In this document: positions 30,639-38,946 of the stretch, in pieces
Layout: each line of letters begins with the position of its first letter
How positions within the stretch are numbered: position 1 is the first letter of the stretch
Assembly: GCF_013870525.1 (NCBI RefSeq)
Contig: NZ_JACBXD010000015.1
Coordinates: 62,001-126,000 of the forward strand
Direction: 5' to 3'
From: Amycolatopsis pittospori
GTDB taxonomy: Bacteria; Actinomycetota; Actinomycetes; Mycobacteriales; Pseudonocardiaceae
DNA: 64,000 nucleotides
Translations under genes and position numbers: made by a program
Notes under the pieces: generated by a model
Told to the model about the DNA's origin: nothing
Seen by the model: only the letters and a program-made list of their open reading frames with translations
Database searches by the model: none

Positions 30639-31625
30639 TTAAGTGGCGCGCCTGCCGGCGAGCCGTTGCAGGACGATGAAGGCGAACAGCAGCGCCCCGG
30701 TGATGATCGAGGTCCACCAGGAGTTGAGCGTGCCGTCGAAGGTGATCAGGGTCTGGATGATGCCCAGCACCATGATCCCGAGCACGGTGCCGAGAACGTA
30801 GCCGGAGCCGCCGGTCAGCAGCGTGCCGCCGATGACGACGGCCGCGATCGCGGTCAGTTCCAGCCCGACGCCGTTGAGCGGGTCGCCGGAAGACTTGTAC
30901 AGCACCAGGAGCAGCCCGCCGAGCGCGGAGCAGAACCCGCTGAGCGTGTAGACCGCGATCCTGGTGCGGCCCACGTTCAGACCCATCAGCAGCGCGGACT
31001 TCGGGTTTCCGCCGATCGCGTAGACCGTCCGCCCGAATCGCGTTCCATAAAGGACATACGCGGCGACGGCGACCACCACGAACGCGACGACCACACCGAT
31101 CGAGACGTGCAGTTCACCGCCGAGCGGGATCTGCGTCTGCGCGAGGGTCGCGACGGTCGAATCGTCGATCGAGTACGCCTGGGTGCTGATCGTGTAGCAG
31201 AGCCCCCTGGCGAAGAACATCCCGATCAGGGTCGCGATGAACGGCTGGATCTCGAAGACCTGGATCAGCACGCCCATCCCGAACCCGAGCGCGGCCCCGA
31301 TCGCGAGCACCGCCGGGATCACCGCGAACACCGGCCAGCCCTGGTTCTGCAGCAGATCGGCCGAGACCACCGTGGACAGTGCGACCACGGAACCGACCGA
31401 GAGGTCGATCCCGCCGGTGAGGATCACGAACGTCATCCCGACGGCGACCACCAGCAGGAAGGCGTTGTTGATGAACAGGTCGAGGACGACCTGGCCGGAA
31501 CCGAAGGCCGTGTAGCTCGACGCGCCGAAGAGGTACGCACCGATGAGCATGGCCATCGTCGCCAGGATCGGCAGATGCCGTTGGCGAGGCCGGTAGCCCT
31601 TGACGCGGGCGAGCACGGTGGTCAT
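30639..31625 (-). CDS. yjfF: Sugar ABC transporter permease, YjfF-like
   Basis: A 328-residue permease of the ribose-type family. GMTFVILTGGIDLSVGSVVALSTVV is the family hallmark, and FGRTVYAIGGNPKSALLMGLNV is the coupling region. It is the second permease of a two-permease system, as in the E. coli YtfQRT-YjfF galactofuranose importer. The ATG at 31625 overlaps the preceding permease's stop (ATGA). Given the neighbours, furanose sugars such as arabinofuranose or galactofuranose are plausible substrates; this is inference. Confidence 0.85.
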   Translation of the reverse strand: MTTVLARVKGYRPRQRHLPILATMAMLIGAYLFGASSYTAFGSGQVVLDLFINNAFLLVVAVGMTFVILTGGIDLSVGSVVALSTVVSADLLQNQGWPVFAVIPAVLAIGAALGFGMGVLIQVFEIQPFIATLIGMFFARGLCYTISTQAYSIDDSTVATLAQTQIPLGGELHVSIGVVVAFVVVAVAAYVLYGTRFGRTVYAIGGNPKSALLMGLNVGRTRIAVYTLSGFCSALGGLLLVLYKSSGDPLNGVGLELTAIAAVVIGGTLLTGGSGYVLGTVLGIMVLGIIQTLITFDGTLNSWWTSIITGALLFAFIVLQRLAGRRAT

Positions 31626-32668
31626 ACCCTTGCCTCCACCTTCTCCGGCCGGACGACGGGTGACGGCGGGGCGGACTTCCGCCGTCTCGCGAGCTTCTTG
31701 CGGAAGGCGGGCGACTGCAGCAGGCAGACCGCCAGCACGACCAGCGCCTTGAACAGCATGATCGCCTGCGGCGCGATGCCCAGCGCGTAGACCGTCGTCG
31801 TCAGCGTCTGGATGAGCAGCGCGCCGATCACCGAACCGGTGAGCGAGAACCGGCCGCCGGTCAGCTGGGTGCCGCCGATGACGACCGCGAGGATCGCGTC
31901 GAGTTCGATGAACTGCCCGGCGTTGTTGCCGTCGGCGCTGTGCACGTTCGCGCTGATCATCAGCCCGGCGATCCCGGCGCAGAGCGCGCAGAACACGTAG
32001 GTGAGCCAGATCAGCCGGGCCGAGCGGAGGCCGGCGAGCCTGCCCGCCTCCGGGTTGCCACCCACGGATTCGACCAGCAGGCCCAGCGCGGACCGGCGGA
32101 CCAGCACCGCGGCGATGGCGAACACCGCCAGCGCGATGAGGATCGCGCTCGGCAGCCCGAAGGTGAACCCGCTGCCGATCCATTCGTAGGGATGCGAGTT
32201 GATCGTGATTATCTGGCCGCCGGTGATCAGCTGGGCGATCCCGCGTCCGGCCACCATCAGGATCAGCGTCGCGATGATCGGCTGGATACCGAGCACCGCC
32301 ACGAGCCAGCCGTTCCACGCGCCGAGCGCGACGGCCAGGCCGAGGGCCATCCCGACAGCGGCGAGTGTCCCGCCGAGGCCGTTCTGGTCACCGAGCCCGC
32401 TGATGTGCAGGCAGGCCAGCGCGCCGCTGATCGCGACCACGGCGCCGACGGAGAGGTCGATCCCCCGCGTCGCCACCACCAGGGTCATGCCGATCGCGAT
32501 GAGGATCAGCGGCGCCCCGTTCTTCAGGATGTCGATCAGGTTCCCGTAGAGGTGCCCGTCGCGCAGTTCGACGGCGAAGAACGACGGCTGTGCGATGAGG
32601 TCGCCGAGCAGCAAGGCCAGCAACGCCAGGACGGGCCAGAACAACCGGTGCTTGGACAAGCGGGTCAT
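31622..32668 (-). CDS. ytfT: Sugar ABC transporter permease, YtfT-like
   Basis: A 348-residue permease with about nine or ten membrane spans. GMTLVVATRGIDLSVGAVVAISGALA is the family hallmark, and the C-terminal tail is basic (RKKLARRRK). It pairs with the YjfF-like permease, and both differ from the single GguB permease of the other system. Its start overlaps the ATPase stop by four bases and its stop overlaps the next start by four. It belongs to the ytfQRT-yjfF operon, which is read toward araB. Confidence 0.87.
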   Translation of the reverse strand: MTRLSKHRLFWPVLALLALLLGDLIAQPSFFAVELRDGHLYGNLIDILKNGAPLILIAIGMTLVVATRGIDLSVGAVVAISGALACLHISGLGDQNGLGGTLAAVGMALGLAVALGAWNGWLVAVLGIQPIIATLILMVAGRGIAQLITGGQIITINSHPYEWIGSGFTFGLPSAILIALAVFAIAAVLVRRSALGLLVESVGGNPEAGRLAGLRSARLIWLTYVFCALCAGIAGLMISANVHSADGNNAGQFIELDAILAVVIGGTQLTGGRFSLTGSVIGALLIQTLTTTVYALGIAPQAIMLFKALVVLAVCLLQSPAFRKKLARRRKSAPPSPVVRPEKVEARV

Positions 32669-34185
32669 CGGCCGACCCCTTCCGCCATCGTCGTCATGAC
32701 CTGGTCCGCGGTCAGGGAGTCGTTGTCCAGCACCGCGACCACCGCGCGGTCGCGCAGCACGACGACGCGGTGACTCAGCCGGAGCACTTCCTCGAGTTCG
32801 GCGGAGATGAACACCACCGCCATCCCCTCATTCGACAGCCGCGTCACCAGCCGCTGGATCTCCGTCTTGGCGCCGATGTCGATGCCCCTGGTGGGCTCGT
32901 CGAGGATCAGCAGCCGCGGTTCGGTGATGAGCCAGCGCGCGAGCAGCACCTTCTGCTGGTTGCCGCCGCTCAGGTCACCGACCTTCGCCTCGGGATTCGC
33001 GGGCCGGATGTCGAGCGTCCTGATGTAGCGAGCGGCGATCTCGTCCTGGCGCCGCCGCGGGATCGGCCTCGCCCAGCCCCGCGACGCCTGCAGCGCGAGC
33101 ACGATGTTCTCCCGCACGGTGAGTTCCTCGACGAGGCCTTCGGTCTTGCGGTTCTCCGAGCAGAACGCGATGCGCTGGTCGAGTCCGGTCCGCGGTGTCT
33201 TCAGCGACACCTGCTCTCCGTTGATCCGCACCGAACCGCTGTCCGAGTGATCGGCACCGAAGAGCAACCGCGCCAGTTCGGTCCGGCCGGATCCGAGTAG
33301 CCCGGCCAGCCCGACGACCTCGCCTTCGCGGATGTCGAGCGAGAACGGAGCGACACCGCCCTTGCGGCCGACCTCGTCCGCTTCGAGGAACACCGGCGCG
33401 CCGTCGACCTCGGACCGGCTGTGACCCGCCTCCTCGATGTCTTCGAGCGCGGCGAGTTCCTTGCCGATCATCCTGGTCACCAGATCGACCGGCGTGATCT
33501 CCTCGGTGCGGTACTCGCCGATGAGCTTCCCGTTGCGCAGTACCGTCATCCGGTCCGCGACGGCGAAGACCTGCTCGATGAAGTGGGAGACGAACAGGAT
33601 CGCCATCCCCTCCCCTCGCAGTGCCCGCACCACTTTCAGCAGCTGCTCGACCTCTCCGGTGTCCAAACTGGACGTCGGTTCGTCGAGGACCAGGACACGC
33701 GCGTCGACGTCGAGCGCCCTCGCGATCGCGACCAGTTGCTGTACCGCGATCGAACAGCCGCCCAGTTCGGCCGAGACGTCGACTTCGACGTCCAGCCTGG
33801 CCAGCAGCGCGGCCGCCCGGCGGCGCATCTCGCGCCAGTCGATGCGGCCGCGCCGTCGCGGCTCCTTGCCGAGGCAGATGTTCTCCGCCACCGACAGATT
33901 CGGGCAGAGGTTCACTTCCTGGTACACGGTGCTGACGCCGGAACGCTGCGCCTCGCCCGGGCCGCTGAACGCGACCGGGTTCCCGGCGAGTTCGATCGTT
34001 CCGGCGTCCACCCCGTACACACCGGTGAGCACCTTGATCAAGGTGGACTTCCCGGCGCCGTTCTCGCCCATCAGCGCGTGCACCTCGCCGGGGAACATCC
34101 GGAAGGAGACGTCGTCGAGGGCGACCACACCCGGGAATTCCTTCCGGATATGGCTCATCCGCAGCAGCGCGGTGGGCTCTGTCAT
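32665..34185 (-). CDS. ytfR: Sugar ABC transporter ATPase, YtfR-like
   Basis: A 506-residue two-domain ATPase. Domain 1 has [34 protein letters not shown] and VLVLDEPTSSLD. Domain 2 has [32 protein letters not shown] and [17 protein letters not shown] 34185 starts MTEPTALLRMSHIRKEFPGVVAL and lies 13 bp after the binding-protein stop. It energises the YtfT/YjfF permease pair. It is clearly different in sequence from the GguA ATPase of this window, so the cell has two independent pentose-type importers here. Confidence 0.9.
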   Translation of the reverse strand: MTEPTALLRMSHIRKEFPGVVALDDVSFRMFPGEVHALMGENGAGKSTLIKVLTGVYGVDAGTIELAGNPVAFSGPGEAQRSGVSTVYQEVNLCPNLSVAENICLGKEPRRRGRIDWREMRRRAAALLARLDVEVDVSAELGGCSIAVQQLVAIARALDVDARVLVLDEPTSSLDTGEVEQLLKVVRALRGEGMAILFVSHFIEQVFAVADRMTVLRNGKLIGEYRTEEITPVDLVTRMIGKELAALEDIEEAGHSRSEVDGAPVFLEADEVGRKGGVAPFSLDIREGEVVGLAGLLGSGRTELARLLFGADHSDSGSVRINGEQVSLKTPRTGLDQRIAFCSENRKTEGLVEELTVRENIVLALQASRGWARPIPRRRQDEIAARYIRTLDIRPANPEAKVGDLSGGNQQKVLLARWLITEPRLLILDEPTRGIDIGAKTEIQRLVTRLSNEGMAVVFISAELEEVLRLSHRVVVLRDRAVVAVLDNDSLTADQVMTTMAEGVGR

Positions 34186-34198
34186 CGTCCGGCCTTCG

Positions 34199-35173
34199 TC
34201 AGTACTGACGCTGGGGCAGCGCGGCCTTCGCGGCCGCCTGGTCGAATTCGGTCTCGGCGGTCTCGATACGCGGCGGCACCTGCTCACCGGCGGCGACCTT
34301 CTTCACCAGGTCCATCAGCTGCGGGCCGAGCAGCGGATTGCATTCGACGACGTGGTTGATCCTGCCGTCGGCCAGTGCCTGCAGCGCGTCGCGGACGCCG
34401 TCGACGGAGACGATCTTGATGTCCTTACCGGGGACCTTCCCGGCCGCCTCGATCGCTTCGATGGCACCGAGCGCCATGTCGTCGTTGTGCGCGTAGAGCA
34501 CGTCGATCTTGGGCTGGGACTTCAGGAAGGCCTCCATGACCTCCTTGCCCTTGGCGCGGGTGAACTCACCGGTCTGCGACGCGACGACCTTGTACTTCGG
34601 CTGCGAAGCGATGACCTCGGCGAAGCCCTTCTTGCGGTCGTTCGCCGGCGCAGATCCCGTGGTGCCCTGCAGTTCGACGATGTTCACGTCGCCCGCGGCG
34701 GAGCCGAACTCCTTGGTCAGCCACTGGCCGGCCTTCTTGCCCTCGGCGACGAAGTCCGAACCGAGGAACGTCTTGTAGAGCGTCTTGTCCTGCGAGTCGA
34801 CGGCGCGGTCGGTGAGGATGACCGGGATGTTCGCCGTCTTCGCCTCCTTGAGCACGGTGTCCCAGCCGGATTCGACGACCGGCGAGAAGGCGATGACCTT
34901 GACCTTCTGCTGGATGTAGGACCGGATCGCGGTGATCTGGTTCTCCTGCTTCTGCTGCGCGTCGGAGAACTTCAGCTCGATCCCGGCCGCCTTCGCGGAC
35001 TCCTGGACGGACTTCGTGTTCGCCGTCCGCCAGCCGCTTTCCGCGCCGACCTGGGCGAAACCGAGGGTGATGGCGCCGCCGCCGACTCCCGTTCCGCCGC
35101 CACCGCCGCAGGCGGTGAGCACGAGCAGGCCCGCCATCCCGGCCACGATCGACGTCAAAGATTTTCTCGCCAC
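34199..35173 (-). CDS. ytfQ: Sugar-binding lipoprotein, YtfQ-like (galactofuranose/arabinofuranose type)
   Basis: A 324-residue type I periplasmic-binding lipoprotein. The lipobox LTAC follows a leader (SLTSIVAGMAGLLV). ELKFSDAQQKQENQITAIRS, VIAFSPVVESGWDTVLKEAK and GDVNIVELQGTTGSAPANDR match YtfQ of E. coli almost word for word, a protein that binds furanose forms of galactose. GTG 35173 follows AGGAG at 5 bp and is preferred to codons further upstream that run into the operator. It is first in its operon. Use with arabinofuranosidases nearby suggests arabinofuranose, but that is inference. Confidence 0.9.
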   Translation of the reverse strand: MARKSLTSIVAGMAGLLVLTACGGGGGTGVGGGAITLGFAQVGAESGWRTANTKSVQESAKAAGIELKFSDAQQKQENQITAIRSYIQQKVKVIAFSPVVESGWDTVLKEAKTANIPVILTDRAVDSQDKTLYKTFLGSDFVAEGKKAGQWLTKEFGSAAGDVNIVELQGTTGSAPANDRKKGFAEVIASQPKYKVVASQTGEFTRAKGKEVMEAFLKSQPKIDVLYAHNDDMALGAIEAIEAAGKVPGKDIKIVSVDGVRDALQALADGRINHVVECNPLLGPQLMDLVKKVAAGEQVPPRIETAETEFDQAAAKAALPQRQY

Positions 35174-35203
35174 ATCGACTCCTAGATCCGCACTGATCAT
35201 TTG

Positions 35204-35217
35204 AGTTAGCGTTAACA
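35204..35217. promoter_or_regulatory. LacI-type operator upstream of ytfQ
   Basis: AGTTAGCGTTAACA carries the full palindromic core GTTAnCGnTAAC, 30 bp upstream of the ytfQ start. It matches the operator in front of the LacI gene and is one mismatch better than the araB site. Confidence 0.78.
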
Positions 35218-35254
35218 CTCTGCTGGTGGAACAGCGCCGGGACAGGCTCCGGCA

Positions 35255-36295
35255 CTACGAGATGCCGGTGCTCTCCCGCACGATCAACTCGGGGACCACC
35301 AGGTCACGCGCACGTTCCTCGCCGCCGTTCATCCGGCGGCGGAGCAGGTCGAACGTGCGCCTGCCGACTTCGACGAAGTCCTGGCGCACCGTCGTCAGCG
35401 GAGGCGTGTAGTAGGCCGCCTCGGGGACGTCGTCGAAACCGACGATCCGCACCTCCCCCGGCACGTTCACCCCGGCCTCGGTGCAGGCGCGGAGAAAACC
35501 GAGGGCCATCTGGTCGTTGGCCACGAATACCGCGTTCAGCCCCTTTTCGCCGACGAGGGATCGCCCCGCCGCGTACCCGGAACGCGCGCTCCAGTCACCC
35601 CGCACGACGGGCGGGATCCGCGCGCCGTGCCGTTGCAGGGTTTCCCGCCAGCCGCGCTCGCGGTCGAGCGCCTCCAGCCAGTCCTCGGGTCCCGCCACAT
35701 GCCAGACGGTCTCGTGCCCGAGGCCGAGCAGATGTTCGGTGGCCCGGCGGGCGCCGTCGTACTGGTCGACCGAGATGACCGGCACCGGCGCCTCTTCCCC
35801 ACCGCCGACCGCCACCAGCGGGACGTCACTGGGCGCGGCTTCGAGAGCGCGACCGGCGGTGACATGCGGGGCGATGACGACGATGCCTTCGACGGCCTGT
35901 CGCCGCAGCCGCTCCACCGCGTCGGCGATGGACGACCGGCCCGGACGGCTGATACTCGTTATGGTCGTCGCGTAGCCGGCCTCGCGGGCGGCGTGCTCGA
36001 TCCCGCTCAGCGTGCTGGCCGGCCCGTAGAGGTTGGCCTCCAGCGCGACCACACCCAGCGTGCCCGAACGGCCGGTGACCAGGGCTCGGGCGACCGAATT
36101 CGGCCGGTAGTCGAGCTTTTCGATGGCGGCGTTGACCCGGACGCGGGTCTCGGCGCGCACCGGGCCGGTGCCGTTGATGACTCGGGAGACCGTCATATGC
36201 GAGACACCCGCGAGCGCGGCGACGTCGGTGAGGCTCGCCTGCTTGCCCACGGAGGACACGACCGTTTTGCCGCTTTCGGTGGTGTCGCGCGCCAT
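35255..36295 (-). CDS. LacI-family regulator of arabinose/furanose use
   Basis: A 346-residue LacI repressor. The helix-turn-helix LTDVAALAGVSHMTVSRVINGTG is at about residues 20-42, followed by the hinge YRPNSVARALVTGRSGTLGVV and a sugar-binding core with VPLVAVGGG and VFVANDQMALGFLRACTEAGVNVP. ATG 36295 is 7 bp after GGAG. Its own promoter holds a perfect TGTTAGCGATAACA, which predicts autoregulation. Similar sites at ytfQ and araB suggest one regulon for uptake and catabolism. The inducer is likely arabinose or an arabino-oligosaccharide, by context only. Confidence 0.88.
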   Translation of the reverse strand: MARDTTESGKTVVSSVGKQASLTDVAALAGVSHMTVSRVINGTGPVRAETRVRVNAAIEKLDYRPNSVARALVTGRSGTLGVVALEANLYGPASTLSGIEHAAREAGYATTITSISRPGRSSIADAVERLRRQAVEGIVVIAPHVTAGRALEAAPSDVPLVAVGGGEEAPVPVISVDQYDGARRATEHLLGLGHETVWHVAGPEDWLEALDRERGWRETLQRHGARIPPVVRGDWSARSGYAAGRSLVGEKGLNAVFVANDQMALGFLRACTEAGVNVPGEVRIVGFDDVPEAAYYTPPLTTVRQDFVEVGRRTFDLLRRRMNGGEERARDLVVPELIVRESTGIS

Positions 36296-36330
36296 CGCCT
36301 GTCTCCATCCCGTGTGACGAGTGCCGCAAG

Positions 36331-36344
36331 TGTTAGCGATAACA
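36331..36344. promoter_or_regulatory. Palindromic operator of the arabinose LacI gene
   Basis: TGTTAGCGATAACA is a 14-bp inverted repeat with central CG, the usual layout for LacI proteins. It lies 35 bp upstream of the regulator's ATG and 53 bp downstream of the cebR stop. It is the best copy of the GTTAnCGnTAAC word in the window. Confidence 0.82.
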
Positions 36345-36397
36345 CGAGTGGGGTCAAGCGCTACCCGAGTCACAGTCGGGTCACGGCCGCCCGGGGT

Positions 36398-37444
36398 TCA
36401 GCTCGACGCGCGACGGGTCAGCGAGACCGGCAAGATCCGCTGGCGGGGCTTGAGATCCCGGTCGTCCATGACCGCCAGCAGCGTCTCGACCATCGCGTGG
36501 ACCTGCTCGCGCGGGTCCTGGTGCACCGAGGTCAGCGGCGGATCCATCTCCGGCGCCAGGGTCGCGTTGTCGTCGAAGCTGACGACGGCGACGTCCGAGG
36601 GGATCCGCCGTCCGGCCGAATGCAGGGTCCGGAGTGCGCCGAGGGCCATCATGTCGCTGGCCACGAAGACGGCGTCGAGGTCAGGACGCCGTTCAAGCAG
36701 GTTCGACATCGCCTTCGCACCGCCGGTGAGGGTGAAGTCGGCCTCTTCGACCAGGTCCGCCGGGTCGTATCCGGCGTCGAGCAGGGTCTTGCGCCAGCCC
36801 GAGAGCCGGTCGATCGCCGCGCTCTGGTCCTGCGGCCCCGCGATCGTGGCGATCCGCCGGTGACCCGCCTCGACCAGATGCGCGACGGCCAGCTTGGCGC
36901 CGCCCTCGTTGTCGAAGTCGACGACGTGGACGCCGCGTTTGAGTCCGGCCGCCTGCCCGCCGTAGACCACCGGGATCCGCAGCTGCCGCAACGCCTTGGG
37001 CAGCGGGTCGGTGCGGTGCGGCGCGAACACCAGCACGCCGTCGACGTGCCCGCCGTCGAGGAAGCGCACCGTGCGGTCGAGGTCCTCACGGGTGTCACTG
37101 AAGATCAGCACCATCTGGCAGCCGATGTCGGCCAGCTCGCGGTAGCCGGCCCGCATGACCGCGGTGCGGTACGGGTCGTCGAGCAGCCGCGCCTCCGGCT
37201 CGGACAGCACGACCGCGACCGCGCCGGTCCGACGGGTGACCAGCGACCGGGCCGCCTGGTTCGGGGAGTAGCCGAGTTCGCGGGCCGCGGCCTGCACCTT
37301 CTCGCGGGAACGCGCGCTGACGTAGCCGTCGTCGTTGAGCGCGCGGGAAGCCGTCGACCGGCTGACCCCGGCCGACGCGGCGACGTCTTCCAACGTCGGC
37401 CGGTCGTCTTCCCCTGGTCGAGGCCCCACCCGCGTCACCTTCAC
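36398..37444 (-). CDS. cebR: LacI-family cellobiose regulator CebR
   Basis: A 348-residue LacI repressor. The helix-turn-helix TLEDVAASAGVSRSTASRALNDDGYVS and LGYSPNQAARSLVTRRTGAVAVVL hinge are typical, and VYGGQAAGLKRGVHVVDFDNEGGA lies in the effector domain. It is divergent from cebEFG-bglC, with two TGGGAGCGCTCCCA-type sites in the 197-bp gap, the arrangement known from Streptomyces and Thermobifida CebR/CelR. Cellobiose is the expected inducer. The perfect site at the GH48 operon suggests that it also controls the distant cellulases. The GTG start at 37444 has GAAGG directly upstream; a start 6 bases later is possible. Confidence 0.92.
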   Translation of the reverse strand: MKVTRVGPRPGEDDRPTLEDVAASAGVSRSTASRALNDDGYVSARSREKVQAAARELGYSPNQAARSLVTRRTGAVAVVLSEPEARLLDDPYRTAVMRAGYRELADIGCQMVLIFSDTREDLDRTVRFLDGGHVDGVLVFAPHRTDPLPKALRQLRIPVVYGGQAAGLKRGVHVVDFDNEGGAKLAVAHLVEAGHRRIATIAGPQDQSAAIDRLSGWRKTLLDAGYDPADLVEEADFTLTGGAKAMSNLLERRPDLDAVFVASDMMALGALRTLHSAGRRIPSDVAVVSFDDNATLAPEMDPPLTSVHQDPREQVHAMVETLLAVMDDRDLKPRQRILPVSLTRRASS

Positions 37445-37496
37445 CCTTCAGCACCATCCGTACCCCCACAGCTTAGTGTCCGCGCGCCCGGAACAC

Positions 37497-37510
37497 TGAG
37501 AGCGCTCCCC
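37497..37510. promoter_or_regulatory. Imperfect CebR operator near cebR
   Basis: TGAGAGCGCTCCCC keeps the core GAGCGCTC and matches the 14-bp CebR box at 12 positions. It lies 53 bp upstream of cebR and 69 bp from the perfect site, so it may give weak autoregulation or help looping. Confidence 0.65.
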
Positions 37511-37578
37511 TGATGGAAACGCTCTTATTACAAGCCCTTGACACGGCCATGGCGCGGCGACAGACTCTGCGCATCCTC

Positions 37579-37592
37579 TGGGAGCGCTCCCA
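37579..37592. promoter_or_regulatory. CebR operator upstream of cebE
   Basis: A perfect TGGGAGCGCTCCCA, 50 bp before the cebE start. Identical to the site at 6217-6230. It is the main predicted control point of the cellobiose import operon. Confidence 0.93.
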
Positions 37593-37641
37593 CTTTCGGT
37601 CACGCGACGGCGTTCCCACCCATCGGCAAGGGGTTTGACAC

Positions 37642-38943
37642 GTGAGAAGCATCCGGAACGGCCTGGTGCTGGCACTGGGTATCACCATGACGGCGTTCGG
37701 AGTGGCGGCCTGCGGGGGTGACGACGGCGGGGCACCCGCCGCGTCGGACCCGAACGCGAAGATCGAACTGACGCTGGCGACGTTCACCGAATTCGGCTAC
37801 GAGAATCTCATTCCCGAGTACGAACGACTGCACCCGAACATCAAGGTCACCCACCGCAAGACCGGACAGGGTGGCCCGTACCACCAGGATCTGATCACGA
37901 AGCTCGCCGCCGGATCCGGCCTCGCCGACGTCACCGCGGTCGAGGAGGGGCACCTGTCGAACGTCCTCGACAAGGGCTCGAAGTTCAACGACCTGCCCAA
38001 GATCGGCCCGGCGGACGCCTCCCCCGACCGCTGGCTCGGCTGGAAGTACGACGCGGCGAAGACCAAGGACGGCAAGGTCATCGGCTACGGCACGGACATC
38101 GGCCCGCTGGCCATGTGCTACCGCAAGGACATGCTGCAGGCCGCCGGCCTGCCGACCGACCCCGAAGCGGTCAAACCGCTGTTCGCGACCTGGGACAGCT
38201 ACTTCGCCGCGGGCGAGCAGTACGTCTCCAAGACCGGCGGCAAGGCATGGTTCGACTCGGCGTCGCAGAACTTCAACGCCATGGTCAACCAGCTGCCCAC
38301 CGGCTACATCGGCAACGACGACAAGCTGGCGCTGGAAGGCAACCAAGGCATCAAGGACGCCTGGACCAAGGTGACCGCGGCCGTCGCGAAGGGACAGTCG
38401 GCCAAGCTGACCGCGTTCAGCAACGAGTGGAACTCCGGGTTCAAACAGGGCGCCTTCGCGACCAAGGTCTGTCCCGCGTGGATGCTCGGTGTCATCGAGG
38501 AGCACTCCGGCCCGGAGAACGCCGGCAAGTGGGCGGTCACCGCGGCCTTCCCCGGTGGTGGCGGCAACTGGGGCGGTTCGTACCTGACCGTGCCCACGCA
38601 GTCGAAGCACCCGAAAGAGGCGGCCGAACTCGCCGCCTGGCTGACCGCGCCCGAGCAGCAGATCAAGGCGTTCCAGGCCAAGGGCACCTTCCCGAGCCAG
38701 GTCAAGGCGCTCGAGGACCCGGCGCTGCTGAGCGAGACCGACGCGTACTTCGGTGACCTCAAGGTCGGGCATTTGTTCGCGGAGCAGGCCAAGAAGGTCG
38801 CCAAGCCGCAGTACAAGGGCCCGGGTGACGGCCAGATCCAGGAGAACGCGTCGAGCCCGGCACTGCAGGCCGTCGAACAGGGCAAGTCGGCCGACGAGGG
38901 CTGGACGCAACTGCTCGACGCCGCGAAGAAGATCACGCGCTGA
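37642..38943 (+). CDS. cebE: Cello-oligosaccharide-binding lipoprotein
   Basis: A 433-residue type I family sugar-binding lipoprotein (SBP_bac_1). The lipobox VAAC follows a Sec leader (GLVLALGITMTAFG). IELTLATFTEFGYENLIPEYERLHPNIKV, PYHQDLITKLAAGSGLADVTAVEEGHL and IGPLAMCYRKDMLQAAGLPTDP are typical of CebE of Streptomyces, which binds cellobiose and cellotriose. GTG 37642 follows AAGGGG at 8 bp. The permeases follow with 3-bp and 4-bp-overlap junctions. No ATPase is encoded in the operon, in line with use of a shared MsiK-type ATPase elsewhere in the genome. Confidence 0.93.
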   Translation: MRSIRNGLVLALGITMTAFGVAACGGDDGGAPAASDPNAKIELTLATFTEFGYENLIPEYERLHPNIKVTHRKTGQGGPYHQDLITKLAAGSGLADVTAVEEGHLSNVLDKGSKFNDLPKIGPADASPDRWLGWKYDAAKTKDGKVIGYGTDIGPLAMCYRKDMLQAAGLPTDPEAVKPLFATWDSYFAAGEQYVSKTGGKAWFDSASQNFNAMVNQLPTGYIGNDDKLALEGNQGIKDAWTKVTAAVAKGQSAKLTAFSNEWNSGFKQGAFATKVCPAWMLGVIEEHSGPENAGKWAVTAAFPGGGGNWGGSYLTVPTQSKHPKEAAELAAWLTAPEQQIKAFQAKGTFPSQVKALEDPALLSETDAYFGDLKVGHLFAEQAKKVAKPQYKGPGDGQIQENASSPALQAVEQGKSADEGWTQLLDAAKKITR

Positions 38944-38946
38944 CCG

